Made by a program: the position numbers and the translations under genes
NCBI GenBank assembly: GCA_963575645.1
Contig: OY754476.1
Location: 9,610,001 to 9,674,000, forward strand
Direction of reading: 5' to 3'
Length of the DNA: 64,000 bases
Source: Xanthostigma xanthostigma
Taxonomy: Eukaryota; Arthropoda; Insecta; Raphidioptera; Raphidiidae
Notes under the pieces: generated by a model
What the model was told of the DNA's origin: nothing
The model's database searches: none
What the model saw: only the letters and a program-made list of their open reading frames with translations
Shown: positions 1-11,400 of the stretch, in pieces
Numbering within the stretch: the first letter of the stretch is position 1
Layout: the number at the start of each line of letters is the position of its first letter

Positions 1-834
1 ATGGCTTTTGCCGAAGCATTTTTTTCAAAATAAAAAAAAAAAAGAATAACAAATGACTGAATATTTTTTTGTTTGGGTAAATTTTTTATATGCAAATTTT
101 AATATACTCGCATTATAATATAAGTAATAAACTTTGTATCCGATTAATTCTGTACTTATTGTTATAATAAAAAAATACAAATAAATAATCTTACCTGTTT
201 TGAAATACCACGCAGTAAACTCTACCTCTCATCACAAAATTCACTACTCAAATGATCAATCAAACAAAACAATCTACATACGTAGCTGACGCAGTGACAT
301 GGAAACTGCATACTCTGGAATTTTTGCTATAAAACTAGATAATAAAAGTGCGACTTCGATGTACTTGTGAAAGTCGTAACGCACTCATAGATTCACAATC
401 GATCAAAATTATGCGTCCCTAATACGCACGATCGCTCGCCCACACGCGTAATCACACAAATATTTTAAAAAATGTTGTGAAATTTCAAATTAAATTTTAT
501 ATTGTTTAGTGTCGCTACTCGAAATTGATCACCCCGCCGGCATTTAATTTTGACCATATAGAAAAATACAAATCATCTAAATATTTTGTGTATAAACAAT
601 TTTAGGATAAAAAGCGCAAAATAGCAAAAGATTATTAAAGGAACAAAAAACCAGACTTCTTCTAAGTACAAAACAACCTTCAATAATGAAACGTCGCGGT
701 CGGATAAAAATATGATGCGTTTAGTATCGTCTCATTTTTATAAACAGTAAAGCATTATGTAATATCTGTTTGATTCTATGTCGGTTCAAGCTATTACTAA
801 ATACTAATAAATTAAAAGATAATCTTGAACTGTA
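1..834. other. no gene seen
   Basis: AT-rich DNA with no long open frame or recognisable repeat end. It lies downstream of trh. Confidence 0.5.
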
Positions 835-905
835 TACGTGTGACTATTTTATTTATTTGCCAACGTTTCGAATTTGATAGTCTTTTTCAAGGCTCACACT
901 TTAGT
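835..905 (-). repeat. fragment with the GAAACGTTGG repeat core
   Basis: Read on the minus strand, this has CCTTGAAAAAGAC, a short stem and TTCGAAACGTTGG. The same core lies in the inverted repeat at 19690-20165. It probably comes from a Penelope-like or related retroelement end. Its borders are unclear. Confidence 0.4.
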
Positions 906-2052
906 TATTTTGTATAAAAACATTTTATTTCCATAAGTCAAATGCTGTTGTTTCAAATAATATCGCGATTGAAAAGCTTATTTTGTAATTTTGTGTTTTT
1001 GCTCTTTTAATATTTTTTTTTAATTTATTCTGTTTTAAAATTACTTTTCTGAATAAAATTATTTGCTCAAAAAATTGCAAAATTATACTGGACACAAAAG
1101 AATTATTAATAAATGGATAATACATGCATTTTAGTTACTGTTTTTAAATGAAATATGAGTTGAAATAATTTCATACACACCAACATTTTATTGCACATCA
1201 ACGTATATTTTATTTTTCTTTCATAGGTACATGCTATTATTTATTATAATATCCTGAAGTTAAGATAAATGTTTATTTTACAATTCGAGTAATACATATA
1301 TTAACAACAAAAATCAACATTAAATATAATATTGAAATTTTCTGATATGAAAAATTAATACTAATCGTAGTATATATCCAAAAACACTTTAAAAAAAAAC
1401 GTTATTCTTGTGTGATGAGTTTAATACTTAGACGTTTGTATTATTTTTTATTTAAATGGTACTTTTATGGTATGCACTTTTAGTAAATATTTTCAATAGC
1501 ACGCATCTTCAATAACTTAAATAACTTAATGAAACGTGTTTATTAAGGTAAAATTGTGTTCAAAACTGTATCAAGAAGGATGGATCATTAGAAATTAAAA
1601 TTTTCATTAAAAATGTTATTGCGTCCGACAAAATTTGAATAGGGACAACAAAATATTTTTTGTCCTACCCACTATAAAATAGCTGCTTTTCATGTATGAA
1701 TACTGGCCGTAAAATGATCAATTTCAGACCGGTGACGAGAAGCGGGTGGTAAAGTTAAAGTTAAATTCAATAATAATTTAATTCTTTTCAACTGATTATT
1801 TCTTGTAATAAATAAGGTAAAATTCAAATTCAAGCGAACCTGCGGATATTACGATCACTACACGCACAGTACAGGTGACAACACACAACCCAGAATCCAC
1901 ATAGCCATGCTCAGCAAGCGTGTACACTACTTTACTGAGGCTGCTTATACTACAATGTCATGATACTATAAGATAATATGATCACTGATGGTACTTATTT
2001 CAGCTTATTTTGCGCACGACGTCACTCGATGACGGACTAACAGAAAACGTAT
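906..2052. other. no gene seen
   Basis: AT-rich. Around 1850-2040 the base composition is more balanced, but I see no coding pattern or splice-bounded exon there. Confidence 0.5.
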
Positions 2053-2226
2053 TACAATAATAAGTTTGTTCCAAGTAGCCAGTAAACGGTAACGAAACCG
2101 TCACCTGCATGCGCAGTAGTTAAAACGAAGCTGTTTGTGGCTATTTTGGAACCCGTTTTAGCTACTATGCGGGTGACGGTTTCATTACCGTTTACTGGCT
2201 ACTTGGAACAAACTTATTATTATTAC
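2053..2226. repeat. palindromic (foldback) MITE
   Basis: Arms of about 70 bp face each other: AAGTTTGTTCCAAGTAGCCA on the left and TGGCTACTTGGAACAAACTT on the right. The middle holds CATGCGCAGTAG. It carries no coding sequence. Confidence 0.75.
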
Positions 2227-2545
2227 ATTTGCCAAACCGCTGAAACTACAAATTTGAATTTTTCACAGTATGTTCGTTACATGACCTTGACGCACAATAC
2301 AAGAGATTTTTCGTAATGCATTCCCTAAGATGGTCAAAAAGAGGTGTAAAATGATTTTTTTTTCAAAATATTTTATAACCCCTTTATGACCACCTCAGGT
2401 ATTGCCTTTCAAAAAATCCTTTCTTGTTGAGTACCTAGCAAATCCCTCTAATTTTTTCGAGTAGCAAACATGTTTAAAACGTATGAAAAAAAGTGGGCAA
2501 GTGGGAGGAGGGAAGTCCTGTACCTGTGTTTGAATGAAGCCAACA
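2227..2545. other. no gene seen
   Basis: Intergenic, AT-rich; nothing recognised. Confidence 0.5.
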
Positions 2546-2738
2546 TTTTGACGTGATAACGTCTTATAAATTGATGAAACACCGGCTGCATGCACGAAAA
2601 AGTGTAACTTTCCGCCTGACCCTGTGCGTGCAAGCGAGAGCGCAGTAATGATTATTAAATATGATATTCGAGCGGAATACGTTATCACGTAAAACTATCG
2701 TCCGTAAGCCGACTTTACAGACAACCAATTTTTTTTTT
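2546..2738 (-). mobile_element. MITE-A copy 1
   Basis: First of five copies of a short repeat I call MITE-A. One end reads TGACGTGATAACGTCTTATA, followed by a conserved middle with CATGCACGAAAAAGTG and CCGCCTGACCCTGTGCG. The other end is TTACGTGATAACG, then TTTACGGACGATAG on the opposite strand, then a poly-A/T tip. The inverted ACGTGATAACG boxes lie at one tip and about 45 bp inside the other. TACGTG is at 2691-2686. Confidence 0.75.
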
Positions 2739-3702
2739 AATAAATACTCTTGAAAATTACATATTAATAACACACAAACAAGAATTTAGGATCTTTGTCA
2801 CTTTCGAAAAATTAATGCGCGGCTGCTAATAACGCAGTTTTAGAGATAATTTTGGTGCCTAGATCATGAAAGGAACCTACTATCCAAATTTCAAGTTTCT
2901 AGCTTCCGCGGTTTAATATATTCCAACAATCGTGTTTTATCTTTGGGACAAAACAATAGAGAGAGATAGAGTACTACCTGCACGTGAGTAAGTATATTAT
3001 ATTTTGATTAGTAAGTTATAATCATGCCACAGTCCGTAAACACTAACTGTGTGAGGTGGTGAATCAGATACTGTCGGCATCTTAGATGCTTGTCACCAGG
3101 AAATGTTTTTTGCAAACGTTCGCTCCGCCAGTCATAATATACGAGTAACTGAATGGGATTTCAAACAGACGGACTGCATTTCTTTAAAAAAAATAACGCT
3201 TAGTGGCCAAACTGCTTTGCTTGCCGTTTTAATTGTGCTTATAGAAAATGTCTACAGTTACGTACATAAAATTAATTATTGAAGTTCCGTTTGATACACG
3301 GGAAATATAAAAAATGTGGAAAATTCTGGAAATGAAAACGAAAGCCGCTATTTATAGGGTGTAAGACGTAAGGCAAAAAAAAACTGTGTATCATTTACTG
3401 GTAAGACTTTGAAAAGAGATTTTGTGTTTACATTTTAAAATCGCATTAAAAATAAAAAAATGTATTTTACGTAAGTCAAATTTGATTTCCCTTTACAAAA
3501 AAAAAAAAATAAATAAAAATAAATAAAGAAACAAATCTAAGTATAACCATGGATTTTCTTTAAAAATTGTTGTGACAATTTAGTAGACTTTGTAGAGTGT
3601 ACCATAATATGTATCAGTTTAGTCAAATAGTAAAAAACAACAAAAGAAATATATATATAAAATAGTTTTTTTACACGTAAAAATTGATATAAAATAAATA
3701 TA
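2739..3702. other. no gene seen
   Basis: AT-rich with short A and T runs. No coding pattern. Confidence 0.5.
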
Positions 3703-4116
3703 CAGTGTGTTCTCGAATCGGGTTGCCAGTTGGAAAAACTTTTCTGTTACGCGTTTAACGAAAAAATCCATTCTTCATAAAAACTCCCACTTATTTAGAA
3801 AATTATATTCCCATAAAACATTTTTGAATCAAGTGTACAGGGTGCTTAAAAATTAAGATAACAAAATTGCTTCGTGAGATAGTATCTACTCTTATTTATT
3901 TTTTACAATTACAAAATTTTTATAAGCGAAAAGGATCAGTGAAACTCAAAATTTTTACTTAACTTAGTTTAATTTCTAAGCATCCAGTACATTTGATTTA
4001 ATTTATTTTATGAGAATCTCATTTTTAAATAAGCAGCAGTTTTTACGAAGAGTACATTTTTCTCTCACACAATAAAAAAGTTTTTCTTATCGGCAACCCG
4101 ATCTGGGGATACAGTG
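3703..4116. mobile_element. TIR element, TA-flanked on the left
   Basis: The ends are imperfect inverted repeats, CAGTGTGTTCTCGAATCGGG on the left and the complement of CACTGTATCCCCAGATCGGG on the right; both continue as TTGCC. TA precedes the left end. It is probably a Tc1/mariner-like MITE with a second element nested inside. Confidence 0.5.
3838..3987. mobile_element. nested TA-flanked MITE, 150 bp
   Basis: The left end is CAGGGTGCTTAAAAATTAA and the right end is the complement of CTGGATGCTTAGAAATTAA. TA sits immediately outside both ends (3836-3837 and 3988-3989), as for Tc1/mariner insertions. It lies inside the 3703-4116 element. Confidence 0.6.
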
Positions 4117-5010
4117 TCTAAATGTGAAGACTGAAGTCCGAAATACTTGTGATTTGTTCAAGTAAAGTTCTTAAATCAGTTTTTAACAGTGAACATTTAC
4201 TTAGTTCTAATTTAGTGTAAATTTAATACCATTTAGTATAATATAAAACACAGTATTAACACGTTGGCAACGTGTGCAATAAGTATCTACATAATATATA
4301 CATTCCATTAATTCCACTAGATGTCAAAAACGTTGCAAACGTGTTAATTAACCAGTAATAGACCGGGCCTCAAGAAACATTCCGTTTTAAAATACGCGAT
4401 GCATACATTTCGATTGTTGATGTAAGTTCCGATAGACCTAAAGAAATTATAACAAGTCACGCTGTTCCTAATTCTTCTTTAACATTTTAGTTATAGCTAG
4501 TCTATGGTATAAACCATTGACTTATACTAGTGAATGTAAGTAAAAAGGATAGAGTACTGTTATGGTCTATTTGTTTTACTATTCTGAGAAAATTGAGATT
4601 GACCATACATTTATTCTTAAGGAACACTTTTTACACCGCTAGGGCATGTCTAGGAAGTATAAAATCGAGGGTATAAACTACTGTTGGGAAGAAAAAAATA
4701 AGAAAACGGTCAGCTGTCACAGTTTGTATTAAAGTCTCAGAAATTCATTTTAATCGATAAACTGAATTCAACTGGTTTTCAAAACGAAATGTTTCTTGAC
4801 TCCAGCACTATAAGTAATGTGTGGGTACACCAACGATGTAAACCGAAATATTATCCTTGTTGTTAATTGATTCTATTATAGTACAAATTTATCATTACAC
4901 GCTATATTGACATGGTTTTGATTTTGAAAAAGTATAACATGATACAAAATATTTAAAATATTTGCATAGAATCGTTGCTTCATTTCTGTGTTAAATCTTT
5001 GGTAGGTAAT
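4117..5010. other. no gene seen
   Basis: AT-rich intergenic DNA with no repeat boundaries I can define. The last 8 bp (5003-5010) are the left target duplication of the next element. Confidence 0.5.
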
Positions 5011-5458
5011 CAGAGCCGGACTAACGTATGGGCCTAGATGGGCCTGGGCCAGGGGCTTCGAGCTTCTAGGGGGGCTTCGTACTTTTCTAAGTACAAACAA
5101 ATTAACCCACATAACTCGGGATGTTTAAACAATAAGCAGGCAATTGCACATGATTTGGGTGATTGTTATTTGTTTATAAAAACTAAACAATAAACTCCTA
5201 TAAGCACATAATAAAATGTTACGTTAATACTATTTTTTTGTAAGTAAGAGTCATTAATTCAAAATACGCGCTTAAGAATGTCGAAGGTAACGATTTTCAT
5301 TTGTTTACTTTTTGCCTTGCGATAAATTAAAACAACAAATAAAATCTTTGTCATTTTAAATTTTTTATTCAAAGAAAATATTCTAAAAAAAATTTCCTTG
5401 CAAGGGGCCTCACACGCTCAAGTGTCCAAGGGCCTCTATAGTCATTAATCCGGCTCTG
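5011..5458. mobile_element. non-autonomous hAT element, 448 bp
   Basis: TIRs CAGAGCCGGACTAACG and its partner TTAATCCGGCTCTG. It is flanked by a perfect 8-bp target duplication TAGGTAAT (5003-5010 and 5459-5466), which is diagnostic of hAT. It has no transposase open frame, and its G-rich GGGCCT segments are typical of subterminal regions. Confidence 0.88.
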
Positions 5459-5466
5459 TAGGTAAT

Positions 5467-6981
5467 TAAATAACAAGAGATGTAAAATTCAGAATGATGT
5501 AGACAAATATGTTATCCCAAACACCAACACAATAAATAAAATGGCTTCTGTAATTTACACTGCACACTACAGAAGTGAAACTTCTAGACACAAGTACAAG
5601 TAGACTGTAATATTGTACCGTGACTGTGTAGACAATGAAACATTACAGCGTTTCGTTTCTCGCGTATTTTCGTTAGCTATTTAACTAGCTAGATTCAATT
5701 CATTGTCTAGTGTCTAGTGAAGTTCCACTTTAAAGAATTAAACCGGGTGTTGTGATTATCAAGAAACGATCTCACTCTTTTAGCAAGGTTACTTTCTTGT
5801 TTTCTACTGCAACAAATGAATTAATCAAAGTTCCTTAGGGACGACAGTTAAGTTGTGAATATGCAGGGCTTTTGTTTACATTTTGAAATTCGGTTTACAT
5901 ACTATGGAGAGACATTCACATAACCACATTAAAAACGCAATGCAATAGTTATAACAAATTTCAAATAACAATTTTTACAACAATAACTTCCTGTATAATA
6001 ATTAAGCAAATTTTTAACCAAAATGTATTGTAAATAAAAATATATATTAATTATTTTCTCGGTAATTTAAATGCTAACTTTTGTTGAGTCTTTATTTTTT
6101 TTTTCAATATAAAAACGCGATTATCATAAAATCTGTCATGCTTGTTGAAAAAAACAACATAAAATGTATTATTTACATTGAAAGTTTTAGCCTTCAGGTC
6201 TTAAATATGTATAAATGAACCATTTTTGTGGTCGTAAGATTAAAAACATATCGGAGTTATAATTTTTATTAACATATATTGTGTGTTTCCTCATTTACCG
6301 CTTAAAAGTAAATACATTTGTAACACTATGGAATGAGACGATACACACAGTAGTTAATAAAAATTTCAATCCATATCCAACTTACCTATAAAGATGATAC
6401 GCATAATGCATAATAATTATATTTTTTTGGAAATAATGTAGACATATGTACAAAATTATACTGAACACATTTTTATAAATAAAAATATAGTTATAAAACA
6501 AATTTGTCTATGAAAATATAAACCAAATAATAGATTGCATCATAAAATTAAATATATGATAATAATATATAACAAAAAAACGTAATTTAAAATATTGACG
6601 TAATTTCAAAGTATTTGAAACATTTTCGTTTATTTATAAAAAAATGTAAAATTGTCTTAGCGAAACTGAAGTTCACAACAAAAGCAAACAAATGTGCAAT
6701 TGATTCTAATATTAAGCATCAAATGCTTTATAAATATTTATATTTAAACTAGCTGTAGGTATATAACTAAAGAACAAATCGTATTTAAATACATTATCAA
6801 TATTAAATTTGAATGATTTCCTATAATAATAATCTTAGGTTGGGATAGACTAACATCACAATGCTTATTCCCTTTTTATCTTTACTGATCGAATAAAAAT
6901 AATATTAAATCGTTGTCAGAAAGATAGACGGGATTCGTAAGTACAAAAATTAGGACGAGATGTTCAGTAAGGTCGATTGAA
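5467..6981. other. trh 3' flank / 3'UTR, no other gene seen
   Basis: Very AT-rich. The part near 6981 should be the trh 3'UTR. No second gene or defined repeat is visible. Confidence 0.5.
6629..6634 (-). promoter_or_regulatory. candidate trh polyadenylation signal
   Basis: TTTATT on the plus strand is AATAAA on the minus strand. It is the first such hexamer downstream of the trh stop, which would give a 3'UTR of about 350 nt. Several more occur further down in this AT-rich DNA, so the assignment is weak. Confidence 0.35.
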
Positions 6982-8417
6982 CTATGAGGAAGAATACCAG
7001 TTGGGTGTCGACGCGGCGCCAGTAGATTTGTTTGTCGGATGGTAAAGGTGAAATCCTACACTGGCACCAGCCGCCGCCGCACTGTGGTGATAGAACTGTG
7101 ATTGTTCAAGCGGCGTCGACGCACCAGCTGCCGTGGCAGCGTACGCTGCAGCAGCTGCGGCGTCAAGAGCGCTCGGATGCATTGCTGAATAGACTTGAGG
7201 CTTTAGAGGCAATGGTTGAGCAGGACTGTCGCCCATTCCGCCAACACCGCTACCACCCAGATACTGATGACGCAACACGTCCGAGTAGACAGGACTCTCG
7301 AAAGGCACGCCGCCGTGCAATTGTTGATGCTTGTCGCGCGGTGACACCGAAGACGGCGGTGTCATCGCCGAATGATAGTCCATTGAATAGCCAGTGCCGG
7401 CCGCCGAATACGACGACACAAGGTTGCTGAACGCGTCCGTGCTAGCATTACTCGTCTTTTGATGCTGAGATACCATAAACTGATGCTCGCCGTATGTCGA
7501 CGAGCCTTCGCTTCCCGGAGGAGTCGGTAAAGGCCCTAACTGATTGACGTCGCTCGCGAAATACGACGACGAACCGTTACCACCAGCTCTTGAGCTTGAT
7601 GACGCCGATGTAATTCCGTGTACATTTGCACGAATAACACTTTCCCGGTTAGCGTATAGTTGTCTTAGAAGGGCTGACGCTGGCAGAGGTGCGGTAGCAC
7701 CACCGGCGGCGGCCTGCGCATGCGCATGTTGCAGCTGTTGATGGTGATTCAAATGATTCAGATGATGATGGGCACCAATCCACTGTATTGTGCTTCTTTG
7801 CTGTTGTTGTTTCAGTAGGGCATCCGTGCTGAAGTCGGTTGGCTGGTGCGTTGCACCCGACGTCGAACTTGCCGATACTTTGCTGCCCCCATTTTTATTC
7901 ACTATGCTGGATGGCAGATGTTTCGACATGGCGTGCTCCAAGTCTTTTACAGAAGTACCGGCTGTACTGCTTTCTGCGTCAGTTCTGGTGTCGTGAACGG
8001 TAACAGCTGTTTTAGGGCTGGTGCTACTTGGATCGGGTAGCGGGACATGCCCTGAATGACACGACGACGACGCCGGACTTACAACAGCATTACGCGTATG
8101 CACGATTTGTTGATTCTGATTTACACTTTCTTCAGCATCATCCTCATCTGAACAGCTACTTTCTTCAACTTGCGCCAATTTTCTTTTGTGCGGTCGTCTT
8201 GTGAATGATTGTTCTTTGTTTTCAGTGGTAAGATTTTTCACGGTTGCTAGTCGTTCTACAGCCGGAGTAGGTTGTGTCTGAAGTTGCGTCACATGATCGA
8301 TGTGATGACCTCGTCCGTGAGGATCGTTTGGTCCTTCATTTGAGCCGTCGTCTAGATCAGGAGGTGATCTGTGTGGATCTTGATGTTGATTTGGCGGCCC
8401 GCCACTGTTACGACCTT
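6982..8417 (-). CDS. trh: trh last exon, C-terminal low-complexity region
   Basis: The final 478 codons. The order is a His/Pro/Asp-rich lead, a basic RRPHKRK nuclear-localisation-like stretch next to an acidic SCSDEDD patch, then Ser/Thr-, Gln-, His- and Ala-rich runs with LPTPPGSEG and MTPPSSVSP motifs. It ends [10 protein letters not shown]...NWYSSS and TAG at 6984-6982. The family uses this region for activation and nuclear import. GC content is much higher than in the surrounding DNA, as expected for a real exon. The acceptor is TTTACAG ending at 8418. The open frame continues upstream of the GTG at 8292 into this exon, so that GTG is not a start. Confidence 0.95.
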
Positions 8418-11400
8418 CTGTAAACGAAACATAATCACCTAAATTATTATTTATTTACCTATTGCAGCTATTAAAAACAGCTATAGTCACATTAATTTTC
8501 ACAAAATATTTAATAGTGTTTACCTCCTCTATCAGCATCGGGCGATCCGTTCTCAGGATCATTTCCACTGGTTTCTTCACGCTTTACTCCTTGGGCTGTA
8601 TCTTCTAATTGGCAACAGTCCATTATTAAATTTTCGTATTCGCGACCGCTATAAAAAACAATAAAAATTTCAAATCCTTATTTTAAGGAGAACGAAACAT
8701 TTCATCAAATTGACAGATGAATAGATATTTACCTAATTATGTAATTTACACATATGATATTTTGTTCATCAGCATTTTTCGAATTGCAGACTACAGTTGC
8801 ACAAGTTTGAATCCAAGTATACCCTCCATTTTTGTTCATCATTCTGTAATAATGCGTCAAAACTTGACCTTTATTGATCACTGAAAATAAATAAATAACA
8901 TTGAACAATTCTGAAAACATTCATTTAAATTATATTTAGGCACTTCACTTACAATCAACGTGGCACTTGCGCAATTTATTTGCATCTTCTCCGTGGCAAA
9001 GTGTATATAAATTTTTCCCCGTTAATTCTTCTGCCGTGTAATCCAGGAGTTCCGACACCCTGCAATAGAACAACAAACATTTAATGACTATATACAAACT
9101 TTAAGAGAACTGTGGTTGAAACAAAAATAAAAAAATACGTGTGGCACTCGGGGACTGCCGCGGTAAAGCTATTGCATATTCTTTTTAAGTTTTTCTTCTC
9201 TATAAAACGAAAATAGCTAGGTATAAATAATAAGGTATAAATAGTGTAATTACACAACAAAACAATTATTCATTCAAAAAATTTGAACAAAAAGAACGAT
9301 ATTAAGAGTTTGATCATAGAATTTCGCGCGATGTACATTTATATAGATATAATATCATATATACTTTCTCTGCACATAACCTAAATAATTTAGGTTATTT
9401 TTATAGCAGTATTATATATATAAATTCATTTATATACAAATAAAGATAGAATCAGTTATGAGCAGTTATGCAGTTATGAGCACACAAACACCGTGCCGAA
9501 GTCTGCCGAACTGAAACGACGTTAGACGATGTACGGCTGTCAACGCCGCACCGCTGTGCCGGCCGGAGTGGGGGGTGTTAGGTTTTTTTCGTTACGGAAT
9601 GGGTGTTAGGTTTTTTTTCGTTCCGGAATTTCTTGATTCGGTCGCCGCGCTCAAAGCCCGCGATAGAAGCTATGCAATAGCTTAAAAATATAGAATAGTT
9701 ACTTCTTACCACAACAGTTTTATTTGCGGATGTACATTTCGGGAACTATGCTCTCATCTTCAGCAAACACAAAAGTTTAGTGTTTGCTGAAGATGAGAGC
9801 ATAGCTTCCGAAATGTAAATCCGCTAATAAAACTGTTGTGGTAAGAAGTAACTATTCTATATTTTTTATTTAATGACTGTTCAGACGTCATTCAGTACAA
9901 AAAACAAAAATAAATTACCTTGGTTCACAGTGAGCTATTCTGAAATCAAAGTTTATTCTTGTGACAAACATGTCGGATTCAAGACGAATCTCATGAACAC
10001 TCGGAGGAGGTAATGCAATAGCTAACGCTATCATTCCTAATAACGGTGGTTGGGATTTTCTTGAATGTGAAAATGTGTATTGTGGCCTTAATCTACACAG
10101 CATTAAAACAACCTAAAACGAAACAAAATGTTTTAATGACGCGGTATTCACTGAAAGTTGATGTGTAAATATGTGAATATATAGGTATGATAGAAAATGT
10201 GAACATTATGAAATAGGTAGATGAAAATACAATATTTTGAAAAGAAAATCACAATACCCTATATCCTGATGATTTGAAGTGGCATCCTCGTTTCGTTAAT
10301 GTGGATTTCATACGAATGCAAAACGCTCTATCAAGACCTCTGTATGGACTATTGCCACCTAGAGTCATGAGTGTTGATACTAAAAAGAAAAAAATAATAA
10401 TATTACTAAATTTATTACGTCTATTTTCGACTACTACCTAGTGTGTTATTTAAATGTCTCTAAATGTATCTAGAGTAATTAGTGAAATTAACCCTTTGCG
10501 AGATAAAACGTTCAATTAAATAAGATGCAGGAGCGGCTCTACATACGGACTAATATGGCCCGTAAGTATCAAGGGCTCACGAAAATAGAATTATTATCAT
10601 ACTTTTTTAATAATTTTTCATTAACAATAGGCATTCATTGTACAGACAAAAATTGTTATAATTAATAACTATTATCATTATCATGGTTGAATTTAGACAT
10701 TTTTTTGGGTGAATTTTGTTAATTTTTTGTGAATTTTGACAATTTTCAAATTAATTTTTAAAATTTTGTTTTGGTGAATTTTTTGGGTGAATTTTGACAA
10801 TTTTTAAGTGAATTTTTACATTCAAGTCACTAAGTTTCAACTCAGATTAAAAATAAATTTGTAATTTAACAAAAAAAAATGGGACCCTATTGGACTTCAG
10901 TAAGTCTTAGGCTGCGAAATACCTAGATCCGCCTCTGACCAGATGACTTACATTTTTAGTTAATAAAACAATATTTACCATCTGGATTATTGGTGCCAGT
11001 GTTTGAAGTACCTTCTTCAGATCCAGCACTACTCGGTGATGCTAAATTTTGACCTTGGGCTAATCCTAAACCTAATTGTTCGGCAATTTCCGCGTGATCT
11101 TGATGATGAACATAGTCGAATATACTACTACCAGTCATTTCAACCTGAAACAAAGGAAATCGTTTTTTTTATTAAAAACCAAATTAAATAAAAAATTGTT
11201 TTGAGTTTTCATGAGTTTATTGTACTTTAACCAGAGATTTGTTTATTTTATGAAGAAATATATTGGAGTGTTCCCTAAGATAGACTATGAATGTTAAAGT
11301 CAGATTATCTAACTACGGAACTTAGAGGCAACTTAGTATATAAAATGCCATTTTTACCGTTAAACGTAATATTTCACACGTATGCGATTTTTTTTAAGTT

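Noticed and set aside
7032-8040. Several plus-strand open frames opposite the last trh exon
   Set aside because: They are shadows of the GC-rich, low-complexity trh coding strand; no splice logic or family match.
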